NCBI GenBank assembly: GCA_964635845.1
Contig: CAZWNO010000002.1
Span: forward strand, 45,144-109,143
Origin: SZUA-365 sp964635845
GTDB taxonomy: Bacteria; Bacteroidota; Ignavibacteria; SZUA-365
Direction: 5' to 3'
Length of the DNA: 64,000 nucleotides
In this document: in pieces, positions 1-8,178 of the stretch
How the letters are laid out: every line of letters starts with the position of its first letter
How positions within the stretch are numbered: the first letter of the stretch is position 1
Translations under genes and position numbers: made by a program
Notes under the pieces: generated by a model
What the model was told of the DNA's origin: nothing
What the model saw: the letters and a program-made list of their open reading frames with translations, nothing else
Database searches by the model: none

Positions 1-1
1 T

Positions 2-1057
2 GCACGGCTCCCGGTTCGACCCGTTCCCGAGGATTCCGTTTTGAAGTCGCAGCTCGAACATATCTCGAATGTCCCCCCGATCCGCGGACGACTGATCAAT
101 GTGCTGATCATCGGGATCGACTCGCGCCTCTCTGCCCGCAACGCGCGCGCGGACGCACTCCACTTGATCACCGTCAATCCTGATTCCGCCGTCGTGGAAA
201 TCATGTCCATCCCACGCGACACCTACGTCGATCTCGGCTATCCGGACACGACACGCTTCAACATCATCGCCAATGCCAAGCTGCCCGGCAACGGGATGCT
301 GATGCGCAAGGTCAGCGAATTGGCCAAGCGCGGACCGGTCAATCACTACATCGAGGTCGGATTCAGCCAGGCGATGGGCGTTCTCGAGATCCTTGGATAC
401 CGGGAACCTGTCAAAACGCTGCAGTTCCTGCGTACCCGCCGCACGCTGGCAGGCGGCGACATCCAGCGCGCACATAACCAGGCATTGTTCATGCGGCAGA
501 CACTGATCGACAAATTTCCCATTCTCACCGGTGGCACCGGAGACCTGATCATTTCTGCCGGACTCAAATTCCTCACTACCAATCTGAGTCGCGACTTCTG
601 TCTCGGGCTCGCATATAATCTCGAGAAGAACGGATTCCCGAATCATCGCGCCGATGCCGTCCGCCTGCGCATGCTGCCCCGTTACAACATCCGTCTCAAG
701 CAGATGGTGGCCGATTCGGCGACCGTCAATTCGACGCTCGATCGCGTCAAGCGCATCCATGGCGAAGGTGATGATCCGAATATCAATGTCACATCGTACC
801 TTCGGCGCGTCACTCGCAAGGCGATGCAGGATTCGGCGCGGCCGGGACAGATCGTGCATCGGCTTCGACGGCTGAACGAACAGCACGCCTGGCTGCAGAT
901 ACAGGACAAGCAGACTCGCATCGGGATTCGCGACACGCTCACGGGACTGCTGGAATACGGACTGCGCAAGCTCGGTAAGACCGGCGAGGCGGAGGAAGTC
1001 CGCAAGGCACGCGAGGCGGAAGACCTGCTGATTCGTCAGCAGCTGCTCCGCAGATAA
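2..1057 (+). CDS. LytR-CpsA-Psr (LCP) family protein, 5' end outside window
   Basis: The frame is open from base 2, so the gene probably begins upstream; the first possible internal start is a TTG at 41. From about residue 20 of that TTG form, the hydrophobic strand INVLIIGIDSR, then RADALHLITVNP and SIPRDTYVDL, match the core of LCP domains, which in other bacteria transfer undecaprenyl-linked glycopolymers to the cell wall. The segment LQFLRTRR resembles the arginine-rich LCP signature. The N-terminal membrane anchor usual for the family would lie outside the window. The last 140 residues are highly charged and look helical; I do not recognise them. In a Gram-negative FCB bacterium the acceptor is unknown, so only the family is assigned. 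Confidence 0.75.
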   Translation, partial: ARLPVRPVPEDSVLKSQLEHISNVPPIRGRLINVLIIGIDSRLSARNARADALHLITVNPDSAVVEIMSIPRDTYVDLGYPDTTRFNIIANAKLPGNGMLMRKVSELAKRGPVNHYIEVGFSQAMGVLEILGYREPVKTLQFLRTRRTLAGGDIQRAHNQALFMRQTLIDKFPILTGGTGDLIISAGLKFLTTNLSRDFCLGLAYNLEKNGFPNHRADAVRLRMLPRYNIRLKQMVADSATVNSTLDRVKRIHGEGDDPNINVTSYLRRVTRKAMQDSARPGQIVHRLRRLNEQHAWLQIQDKQTRIGIRDTLTGLLEYGLRKLGKTGEAEEVRKAREAEDLLIRQQLLRR

Positions 1058-1105
1058 CCGCCGCGGGAGACGCCATGGCGGTCGAAGGGCACAGCCGTGC
1101 GGAAA

Positions 1106-1134
1106 TTGACTTTCTATGGCACCCGGCCTATGTT
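1106..1134 (+). promoter_or_regulatory. Putative sigma-70 promoter of gap
   Basis: TTGACT (1106-1111) is followed after 17 bases by TATGTT (1129-1134). Transcription would start about 45 bases before the gap ATG. The arrangement is seen directly; its activity is inferred. Confidence 0.5.
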
Positions 1135-1187
1135 GAACGAACGTACAAAATCAATACTGACATACTCACCAAGCACGGGAATATACT

Positions 1188-2177
1188 ATGGCTATCAAAG
1201 TTGGGATCAACGGCTTTGGTCGGATCGGACGCCTCGTTTTCCGGCGGGCGATGGAAATCGGCGGCTTCGATTTCGTCTCCGTCAACGATCTGACCGATGC
1301 CACGACACTCGCGCATCTTCTGAAATATGACTCCGTCCATGGCAAGTTCAAGGGCACGGTGACAGTTGACGGCAACGACCTGATCATCAACGGTGACCGG
1401 CTCAAGATCACTGCCGAGCGCGATCCCGCGAATCTGGATTGGAGCAACGTCGACATCGTCATCGAATCCACGGGCATTTTTCTCACGCGCGAGGCCCTCA
1501 GCAACCACCTGAAGAACGGCGCGAAAAAGGTCGTGCTCACTGTTCCGGCGAAAGACGATATCGACGCAACCATCGTGCTCGGTGTCAACGACGACACGCT
1601 CACCGGAGAGGAAAGGATCGTCTCGAACGCGTCCTGCACCACGAACTGCCTTGCGCCGATTGTGAAAGTGCTGAACGATTCGTTCGGGCTCGAGAAGGGA
1701 TTGATGACGACGGTGCACAGCTACACGAATGATCAGCGTCTGCTCGATCTTCCGCACAAGGATCTCCGTCGATCCCGCGCTGCCGCGACCAACATCATCC
1801 CCACTACCACCGGCGCCGCCCGCACCGTGGGCAAGGTCATTCCCGCGCTCAAGGGCAGGCTCGACGGCTTCGCGCTCCGCGTGCCCACGCCCGACGGCTC
1901 CCTCACCGACTTCGTCGCGATACTCCACCGCGACGTCACTGTCGATGAGGTGAACGCCGCCATGAAAGCATCCGCCGAGGGTCCGATGAAAGACATTCTC
2001 GAGTACTGCGAGGATCCGATCGTTTCCAGCGACATCATTGGCAACTCGCATTCCTGCATCTTCGACGCCAAATCGACCATGGTGAACGGAAACATGGTGA
2101 AGGTCGTCGGCTGGTACGACAACGAATTCGGCTACAGCTGCCGCGTCGTCGATCTGGTCGGCAAACTCGCAGGCTGA
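1188..2177 (+). CDS. gap: Glyceraldehyde-3-phosphate dehydrogenase
   Basis: Cytosolic glycolytic enzyme that oxidises glyceraldehyde 3-phosphate to 1,3-bisphosphoglycerate with NAD and phosphate. The 329 residues are normal for the family. The Rossmann start VGINGFGRIGR, the acidic Asp34 in SVNDLTD that favours NAD over NADP, the catalytic Cys150 in SNASCTTNCLAP and His176 in TTVHSYTN are all present, as is the C-terminal WYDNEFGYS motif. The start ATG follows GGGAA at a good spacing. It lies 112 bases ahead of pgk, whose product uses the product of this enzyme, but a hairpin and a second promoter-like site lie between them. Confidence 0.97.
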   Translation: MAIKVGINGFGRIGRLVFRRAMEIGGFDFVSVNDLTDATTLAHLLKYDSVHGKFKGTVTVDGNDLIINGDRLKITAERDPANLDWSNVDIVIESTGIFLTREALSNHLKNGAKKVVLTVPAKDDIDATIVLGVNDDTLTGEERIVSNASCTTNCLAPIVKVLNDSFGLEKGLMTTVHSYTNDQRLLDLPHKDLRRSRAAATNIIPTTTGAARTVGKVIPALKGRLDGFALRVPTPDGSLTDFVAILHRDVTVDEVNAAMKASAEGPMKDILEYCEDPIVSSDIIGNSHSCIFDAKSTMVNGNMVKVVGWYDNEFGYSCRVVDLVGKLAG

Positions 2178-2196
2178 GCTGCTCATGCATTTGCAT

Positions 2197-2227
2197 CGGT
2201 GACCTGCAGTCCGGCTGCAGGTCACCG
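2197..2227 (+). terminator. 13-bp perfect hairpin between gap and pgk
   Basis: The arms CGGTGACCTGCAG (2197-2209) and CTGCAGGTCACCG (2215-2227) pair perfectly around a five-base loop. Only a weak T-containing stretch (TATTGTCT) follows. It could be a partial terminator that lowers read-through, or an mRNA-stabilising 3' end. Confidence 0.5.
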
Positions 2228-2229
2228 TA

Positions 2230-2258
2230 TTGTCTCCACCATCGAAAAAAAGTATGTA
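2230..2258 (+). promoter_or_regulatory. Putative sigma-70 promoter of pgk
   Basis: TTGTCT (2230-2235), 17 bases, TATGTA (2253-2258), about 32 bases before the pgk ATG. It overlaps the foot of the preceding hairpin, which suggests that pgk can be transcribed apart from gap. Confidence 0.45.
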
Positions 2259-2289
2259 GTGAATCTGGACGATTGCATAGGAGCATGTC

Positions 2290-3486
2290 ATGAATAAGAT
2301 GACCATTCGCGACGCCGATCTGCACGGCAAGCGCGCCCTGACGCGCGTCGATTTCAATGTTCCCCTCGACGAGGCAAATCGGATCACTGACGATACGCGC
2401 ATCGAGGCGAGTCTCCCGACCATCCGTGCACTGTTGGAGCAGGGCGCATCGGTGATTCTCATGAGCCATCTCGGACGGCCTAAAGGCAAAGTCAATCCGG
2501 CCTTCAGTCTCCGGCCCGCGGCCGTGCGTCTCGGCGAGCTGCTCGGGCGCGATGTCGCCTTCGCGACCGACTGTATCGGGGCGGATGTCGAAGCGCAGGC
2601 AGCCGCCCTGAAGCCCGGAGACATACTGTTGCTGGAGAATCTTCGCTTCTATTCCGAGGAGGAGGCGAACGACGAGGGCTTCGCACGCCGTCTCGCCGGC
2701 CTTGGCGATATCTATGTCAACGATGCTTTCGGCTCCGCGCACCGCGCACACGCCTCCACCGAGGGAGTGACGCATTTCCTTCATCCCGCGCTCGCCGGTC
2801 TGCTCATGGAGAAGGAGATCGACTACCTCGGCCGCGCCGTCGGCAATCCGGAGCGCCCGTACCTCGCCATACTCGGTGGGGCGAAGATTTCGGGGAAGAT
2901 CGACGTAATCTCGAACCTCCTGAAGAAAGTGGATACCCTGCTGATCGGCGGCGGAATGATGTTCACCTTCCTGAAGGCGCAGGGGATGGAAATCGGGAAG
3001 TCCCTGCTGGAGGCGGACAAGATCGATCTCGCGCGCCAAGTGCTGAAGGAGGCCGAGGCAGGCGGCAAACAGCTGCTGCTCCCCGTCGACACCGTCGTGG
3101 GGAAGGAGTTCCGCGATGACACCGAGACGCGCATCGTGCCGGTCTCGGAAATTCCCCAGGACATGATGGGGCTCGATATCGGACCCGAAAGCATCGCGCT
3201 CTTCTCCGGCGTCATCGCCGGTGCGAAGACCATTGTCTGGAACGGGCCGATGGGTGTATTCGAGATGCCGGCCTTCGCACGCGGCACTTTCTCCATCGCC
3301 GAGGCCCTCGTCGCTGCCACAAGGACCGGCGCCGTAACAGTGATTGGCGGCGGAGACTCCGCCGCGGCCATCAATCAGGCCGGCCTGGAAAACGACGTCA
3401 CGCATGTTTCCACCGGCGGAGGCGCATCGCTCGAATTCCTCGAAGGAAAAACGCTCCCGGGCGTTGCAGCGCTGACCGACCGCTGA
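2290..3486 (+). CDS. pgk: Phosphoglycerate kinase
   Basis: Cytosolic glycolytic kinase that transfers phosphate from 1,3-bisphosphoglycerate to ADP. The 398 residues match the usual length. The N-terminal RVDFNVPLD substrate loop, SHLGRPKG, LLENLRFY, the hinge region with GGAKISGKI, and the C-terminal nucleotide-site sequences WNGPMGVFE and VIGGGDSAAA are all present. The ATG is preceded by AGGAG. The gene follows gap in the same direction. No key residue appears to be missing. Confidence 0.97.
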   Translation: MNKMTIRDADLHGKRALTRVDFNVPLDEANRITDDTRIEASLPTIRALLEQGASVILMSHLGRPKGKVNPAFSLRPAAVRLGELLGRDVAFATDCIGADVEAQAAALKPGDILLLENLRFYSEEEANDEGFARRLAGLGDIYVNDAFGSAHRAHASTEGVTHFLHPALAGLLMEKEIDYLGRAVGNPERPYLAILGGAKISGKIDVISNLLKKVDTLLIGGGMMFTFLKAQGMEIGKSLLEADKIDLARQVLKEAEAGGKQLLLPVDTVVGKEFRDDTETRIVPVSEIPQDMMGLDIGPESIALFSGVIAGAKTIVWNGPMGVFEMPAFARGTFSIAEALVAATRTGAVTVIGGGDSAAAINQAGLENDVTHVSTGGGASLEFLEGKTLPGVAALTDR

Positions 3487-3575
3487 TGGATACGCCGACC
3501 TGACCCGGCCTGGCATCCGCGGACGGAACGATCCCGCACCGCACTCTGTTTCTCTTTCTTGAACGACAGGCAGTT

Positions 3576-4496
3576 ATGCAGAATTACCAACGTCAGACAT
3601 TTCGACCGCAGTTCGGCGGATTCAGCTTCTTCCCACCGGTGATCAAGTACCTGCTGCTTGCCAACGTCGCAGTCTACTTCGTCCAGATGATGCTCGAGGG
3701 CGGTTTGCTCACGTTCCAGGGGGAACCCCTGTTCAACTGGTTCGCGCGCACCTTCTATCTCTGGCCGCTCGGCAGCGGTGCGTTCATGCCCTGGCAGCTG
3801 GTGAGCTACATGTTCCTCCATGGGACATTCATGCATCTCTTTTTCAACATGATCATGCTGTGGATGTTCGGGGTGGAGCTGGAGAACACCTGGGGCTCGC
3901 GCAAATTCCTGTTCATGTATTTCGTCGCGGGAATTGCCGCGGGCCTTGCGAATCTCCTCATCGCGCCGATGTTCACCGGGACCGGCCCGACCATCGGTGC
4001 GTCCGGCGGCGTCTACGGCGTGCTCGCGGCCTTTGCGATGGTATTTCCGGACCGGCACATCTATTTTTATTTCTTCATCCCGATGCGCGCCAAGTACCTG
4101 ATTTCCGGACTCATCCTCCTCGAGGTCGTCTACAGCGTACTCGGCACGCAGGAAGGCATCGCGCATGTTGCGCATCTCGGCGGGGCTGTCATCGGCGGGC
4201 TCTGGGTGCTGCTCGATAAAAGCGGACAGATCGATCGCTGGCTGAGCCGCCGCGCCGGAAAAACCGGTATCTCCCCGGGTTTGAATGACAAGCCGCGCGA
4301 CGCGAAGTTCTATGAATTCACTCCGGGCGTGCGGGAGAAGAAATCCGGTGACGAGAGCTTCGACGCCGCGCAGAAGCGCATCGATGAGATCCTGGACAAG
4401 ATCAGCGTGTCTGGTTACGCCGGACTGACGGAAGAGGAGAAACGCATCCTGCTCGACGCGAGCAAGCGCATTCACCCGGACAAGAACTCCCTCTGA
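3576..4496 (+). CDS. Rhomboid family intramembrane serine protease
   Basis: A 306-residue multi-pass protein of the inner membrane. The catalytic dyad is visible: Ser143 in GASGGVYG and His200 in HVAHLGGA. The HGTFMHLFFNM segment (His82, His87, Asn91) forms the oxyanion-side helix typical of rhomboids. About six hydrophobic segments occupy residues 22-212. The remaining ~95 residues are a soluble tail whose end (LTEEEKRILLDASKRI) resembles tails of other bacterial rhomboids. Substrates cannot be predicted. It lies 22 bases upstream of ispG and is probably co-transcribed with it. Confidence 0.93.
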   Translation: MQNYQRQTFRPQFGGFSFFPPVIKYLLLANVAVYFVQMMLEGGLLTFQGEPLFNWFARTFYLWPLGSGAFMPWQLVSYMFLHGTFMHLFFNMIMLWMFGVELENTWGSRKFLFMYFVAGIAAGLANLLIAPMFTGTGPTIGASGGVYGVLAAFAMVFPDRHIYFYFFIPMRAKYLISGLILLEVVYSVLGTQEGIAHVAHLGGAVIGGLWVLLDKSGQIDRWLSRRAGKTGISPGLNDKPRDAKFYEFTPGVREKKSGDESFDAAQKRIDEILDKISVSGYAGLTEEEKRILLDASKRIHPDKNSL

Positions 4497-4518
4497 ACAT
4501 GAATCGAAAGCACGTTCG

Positions 4519-5667
4519 ATGATAGAAATTCCCGTCATCCAGAATCCCGGTGCCCCGGTGTGGCAGCCGCCGCTGGTCAAGACCGTACGCCGTAGAACCC
4601 GGATGGTTCGAGTCGGAGATATTCCCGTCGGCGGCGATGCGCCGATCAGCGTCCAGACCATGACCAAGACAAAGACGCATGATGTGAACGCGACCGTCGA
4701 GCAGATCCGCCGCGCAGCAGAAGAAGGCTGCGACATCGTGCGCATCACCGTCAACGACAAGCACGCCGCCGCGGCCATGGCCGACATCGTGCGGCAGTCA
4801 CCGCTGCCGGTCGTGGCCGACATTCATTTCAACCATGTCTTCGCGCTCGAATCGATCAAGGCGGGCGTCGCGAAGGTGCGCATCAATCCTGGCAACATCG
4901 GCTCGATCGATCGAATCCATCAGGTGCTCGCCGCCGCCAGGGAACGCGGGATTCCCATCCGCATCGGCGTCAATTCCGGTTCACTCGAGGAGGACATCCT
5001 CGTGAGGCATGGGTATCCGACGGCGGAGGCGTTGTTCGAAAGCGCCATGCGGCATGCGAACATCTGCGAGGACTTCGGATTCCGCGACGTCATCATCTCC
5101 GTGAAATCCACGGACACCCGGCTGATGATCGAAGCCTACCGCTACATCGCCGAGCGCACCGACTATCCGCTGCATCTCGGTGTCACCGAGGCGGGCACAA
5201 CCCGAGTGGGAACGATCAAGTCCTCGGTCGGCATCGGCACGCTGCTCGCGGAAGGTATCGGCGATACCATCCGCGTCTCGCTCACGGATGAACCGTGGAA
5301 GGAGGTCCAGGTCGGCAAGGAAATTCTTCGCTCGCTCGGCCTCGCCTCACGCAGCGTGGAGATCATCTCCTGCCCGACCTGCGGCCGTCTCGACGTGGAT
5401 CTGTTCAAGATCACGAACGAACTCGAGACCCGGCTCGCAGGCATCAAGAAGCCGGTCAAGATCGCGCTGCTCGGCTGCGTGGTGAACGGACCCGGAGAAG
5501 CGAGCGAGGCCGATATCGGCATCGCCGCCGGAAAAGGTGTGGGGATTCTCTACCGGAAAGGCGAGGTTGTCCGCCGGCTGAAGGAAGAAGAGATCATCGA
5601 CGCCGTGGTGGAGGAAGTGCTGCGTTTCGTGCCTGCCGAACAGCAGGAACATCCCGCCACGGTTTGA
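4519..5667 (+). CDS. ispG: 4-hydroxy-3-methylbut-2-en-1-yl diphosphate synthase (GcpE/IspG)
   Basis: Iron-sulfur enzyme of the non-mevalonate isoprenoid pathway that converts MEcPP to HMBPP. It has 382 residues with a TIM-barrel N-terminal part (PISVQTMTKT, DIVRITVND, RINPGNIG). The three cluster cysteines are visible as Cys285 and Cys288 (SCPTCGR) and Cys320 (LGCVVNGPGE), with Glu327 in the same motif. It is the compact bacterial form without the central insertion found in plants. The organism therefore uses the MEP route for isoprenoids. The start used gives a short extra N-terminus (residues 1-20) before the conserved part. Confidence 0.96.
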   Translation: MIEIPVIQNPGAPVWQPPLVKTVRRRTRMVRVGDIPVGGDAPISVQTMTKTKTHDVNATVEQIRRAAEEGCDIVRITVNDKHAAAAMADIVRQSPLPVVADIHFNHVFALESIKAGVAKVRINPGNIGSIDRIHQVLAAARERGIPIRIGVNSGSLEEDILVRHGYPTAEALFESAMRHANICEDFGFRDVIISVKSTDTRLMIEAYRYIAERTDYPLHLGVTEAGTTRVGTIKSSVGIGTLLAEGIGDTIRVSLTDEPWKEVQVGKEILRSLGLASRSVEIISCPTCGRLDVDLFKITNELETRLAGIKKPVKIALLGCVVNGPGEASEADIGIAAGKGVGILYRKGEVVRRLKEEEIIDAVVEEVLRFVPAEQQEHPATV

Positions 5668-5743
5668 ATTTCCCATCACGGGCTGCCCGCAGGTTCATCG
5701 GACAGTCGCACCATTCCGGTCGCAGGTCACAGGGAGTACTGAC

Positions 5744-6448
5744 ATGCACACCGCCGTATCCGCGTTTCTCGATGTCCTCTTTCCCCCGCTGTGCCTGGGC
5801 TGCAGCCTGCGCACGCGTGCGGGAGATCCGCTCTGTCCGCACTGCACGAGCGACCTCGTCCCGCTGCCGCTCACGGCGGAACAGTCATCCGCGCATCTCG
5901 CCTCGCTGGCCTGTGCTTGCGATGCGACAATGATGCTCGTCGGGTGGGAGTATGAAAGCGGCAGCGTGATCGAACGCTGCATTCACACGATGAAGTATCG
6001 CCAATTGCATCGCGTGGGCGAGTGGCTGGGACGCCTGCTGGGCGAACGCCTTGCAGGATCGATGCTTCTCGAGGGTGATCCGCTGCTACTTCCGGTGCCG
6101 CTGCATCGGCTCAAGCGCATCGAACGCGGATATAATCAGGCGGAATTCCTCTGTCGTGGAATCGCCGCGGAATGCGGCCTCGGGTGGAATGGAGTCCTGC
6201 TGCGCCGGAATCGCTACACGACGTCGCAGTCGGCATCGCGGCTCGATCGCGATGAGCGGCAGGCGAATGTACGCGCGGCCTTCGCGCTCGATATGCGGCA
6301 CGCCGCGATTGTGCGCGGCCGACCCCTGATACTCGTCGACGATCTCGTGACAACCGGTGCGACCATCGGAGCTTGCAGCGATGTGTGCATTGCGGCCGGT
6401 TTCACCGACGTGCGCATACTCGCCGTCGCCCGACCGCCGCGCCACTGA
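5744..6448 (+). CDS. ComF-like phosphoribosyltransferase-fold protein
   Basis: A 234-residue protein related to ComF/GntX, which in competent bacteria assists uptake of single-stranded DNA; elsewhere its role is unknown. Residues 17-34 hold two CxxC pairs (CLGC and CPHC), the zinc ribbon usual for the family. The C-terminal half is a type I phosphoribosyltransferase fold with the PRPP-binding signature LILVDDLVTTGAT. No other competence genes are visible nearby. It is followed by a convergent gene 36 bases away. Confidence 0.88.
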   Translation: MHTAVSAFLDVLFPPLCLGCSLRTRAGDPLCPHCTSDLVPLPLTAEQSSAHLASLACACDATMMLVGWEYESGSVIERCIHTMKYRQLHRVGEWLGRLLGERLAGSMLLEGDPLLLPVPLHRLKRIERGYNQAEFLCRGIAAECGLGWNGVLLRRNRYTTSQSASRLDRDERQANVRAAFALDMRHAAIVRGRPLILVDDLVTTGATIGACSDVCIAAGFTDVRILAVARPPRH

Positions 6449-6484
6449 ACGGTGAATGATCGGTCAGCGATATCCTGCTCTGGA

Positions 6485-7300
6485 TCACCGGTCGCCGTCG
6501 CTCCAGATTTTCCACGGAGCCTCCTCGCTGTACCAGAGGCGATTGAGTTCCTGCACATGTTTGAGCGTGTCCATGCACTGCCAGAATCCGTCGTGAGGAA
6601 ACACCTGTATCCGCCCCTCCCGGGCCAGTCGCGGAAGCAGGTCCTTCTCAAGCACGGCATCGTCGCCGCTGATTTCACCAAGAACGTTTTTTCGCATTAC
6701 GAAAAAGCCCCCGTTCACTTCGCAGGTCGTCCGGGGTTTCTCGTCAAAGCTGAGGAGCATACGCTCTTCGCTTTCCAGGATGCCGAAGGTCGTCGACAGC
6801 CGCACGGAAAGCAGTGTCACGTCTGCGTTCGAAACCAGGTGCTGGTCGAGTTCCGCGTCAAGATCGGCATCGGCCAGTCCGTCCGTGTAGGTGGCAAGAA
6901 AGTGATCCGTTTCGATGAATGGCGCTGCGCGCAGCAGCCGGCCCGCGGTTTCGGTAGCGGCTCCGGAGTGCAGGAAAGTGACGCGCCAGTCCCGCTCGTC
7001 ATCCGGGAGCAGCGTGTGATACGTATGCGCGCCGTCGGCAAGCGAGAGGGTGAAATCCGTGGTCATGCTCAGATAGCGTTCGAACCACCCGATGATCTGC
7101 TCCGCGCCGTGTCCGAGAGGGAGGATGAAATTCCGGAAGCCGAAATGCGAATACAGCTTCATCACATGCCAGATCACCGGCCTGGAGCCGATCTGTATCA
7201 GCGCTTTCGGTTTGCCGTCCGTGTGATCCCGGAGTCGCAGTCCGAGTCCGCCGCAGAGGATCACCACCGGGTACGCGCGCTGCTCGCGCCTGGCGTTCAT
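6485..7300 (-). CDS. rfbF: Glucose-1-phosphate cytidylyltransferase-like nucleotidyltransferase
   Basis: Predicted to make CDP-glucose from CTP and glucose 1-phosphate, the first step towards CDP-linked deoxysugars. The 271 residues begin with a nucleotidyltransferase loop GGLGLRLRDHTDGKPKAL, and then follow the RfbF pattern closely: IWHVMKLYSHFG, LPLGHGAEQI, TYTDGLADADLD, EKPRTTCEVNGGFFV and GFWQCMDTLKH. Genes for the later steps (CDP-glucose dehydratase and others) are not present here. It lies 11 bases after a universal stress protein gene and is likely the last gene of a three-gene transcript with the pullulanase. A related sugar-1-phosphate specificity cannot be excluded. Confidence 0.85.
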   Translation of the reverse strand: MNARREQRAYPVVILCGGLGLRLRDHTDGKPKALIQIGSRPVIWHVMKLYSHFGFRNFILPLGHGAEQIIGWFERYLSMTTDFTLSLADGAHTYHTLLPDDERDWRVTFLHSGAATETAGRLLRAAPFIETDHFLATYTDGLADADLDAELDQHLVSNADVTLLSVRLSTTFGILESEERMLLSFDEKPRTTCEVNGGFFVMRKNVLGEISGDDAVLEKDLLPRLAREGRIQVFPHDGFWQCMDTLKHVQELNRLWYSEEAPWKIWSDGDR

Positions 7301-7311
7301 GACCGTGCCTG

Positions 7312-8148
7312 TCAGTGAAAGACAAACACGGGAACCGTGCCGTCCTTGATGATGCTCAGCGTGGTGCTGCCGAAAATGTAATCCGCGAATCCCTGACGAA
7401 TCGGCCGGCCGAGTATGATGAGTGCGGGATGCAGCTCCTTTATCACCTGCCTGATCGCATCGATGGGTTTGCCGGTGCGCAGCATCATGCGCGCTTCGAG
7501 GCCGTGCGCGCGGAGGAAGCGCGCCGCCTTCTCGAGATGGTATTTATTCCTTTCATAATCCGACGCGACACAGAGCAGAGTGACCGGATAGATATCCGGG
7601 ATGTCGGGCGTGATATGCGCGTATGCCTGGAGCGCGCGCGCGGCGCCCACGGAACCGTCATAGGCGATGATCACGTTACGGGGCAGCTCGAGTTCCTGCG
7701 GAACCGCGAGGACCGGACACACCGGTTCCTTCAGGAGCATCTCGAGTGTGTCGCCCGGTCCTTCATGCGTAGGATAATGGAAGAAGGTCCGCAGACCGGT
7801 GATGATCAGGTCGGCGGTTTTGCCTTCCTGACCGAGTCCTTCGTACGGGGTCCCGGTGTAGATGATGTCTTCGTGTTCGATCTTGTGGAGATCGCAATCC
7901 ATGCGGAATTGGGCTATCAGGTTCTCCGCATGTTCCTTGGCGTCATTGAGCATCGTTGACACAGCCTTTTCCGCAAACTGGAATGCGCCCGGCTGCGCGC
8001 CGGCGGCAAGCTGCTCGATGCTCGGCCGGTCGATGACGGCCACACCGATCAGTGTGGAGCCGTATACTTTCGCCCTCCGGATAGCCATTTCCAGGGCGCT
8101 CCGGGCGTAGGGCGAACCGTCGAGACCGACGACAATACGTTTACTCAT
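7312..8148 (-). CDS. Tandem universal stress protein (two UspA domains)
   Basis: The 278 residues contain two UspA domains. The first starts IVVGLDGSPYARSALE; the second starts NVIIAYDGSVGAARAL near residue 160 and ends with ALIILGRPIRQGFADYIFGSTTLSII, a variant of the G2xG9xGS/T ATP-binding motif. Usp proteins bind ATP or AMP and modulate stress survival; the target is unknown. AGGAGG precedes the ATG. The gene is 30 bases downstream of the pullulanase gene in the same direction. Confidence 0.92.
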   Translation of the reverse strand: MSKRIVVGLDGSPYARSALEMAIRRAKVYGSTLIGVAVIDRPSIEQLAAGAQPGAFQFAEKAVSTMLNDAKEHAENLIAQFRMDCDLHKIEHEDIIYTGTPYEGLGQEGKTADLIITGLRTFFHYPTHEGPGDTLEMLLKEPVCPVLAVPQELELPRNVIIAYDGSVGAARALQAYAHITPDIPDIYPVTLLCVASDYERNKYHLEKAARFLRAHGLEARMMLRTGKPIDAIRQVIKELHPALIILGRPIRQGFADYIFGSTTLSIIKDGTVPVFVFH

Positions 8149-8178
8149 GGCGTACCTCCTCGAGGGTTGAGGACAGAG

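Noticed and set aside
1128..2624. Long minus-strand open frame opposite gap and pgk (498 codons)
   Set aside because: It lies wholly across two well-identified genes, has no recognisable domain, and is a by-product of high G+C codon bias.
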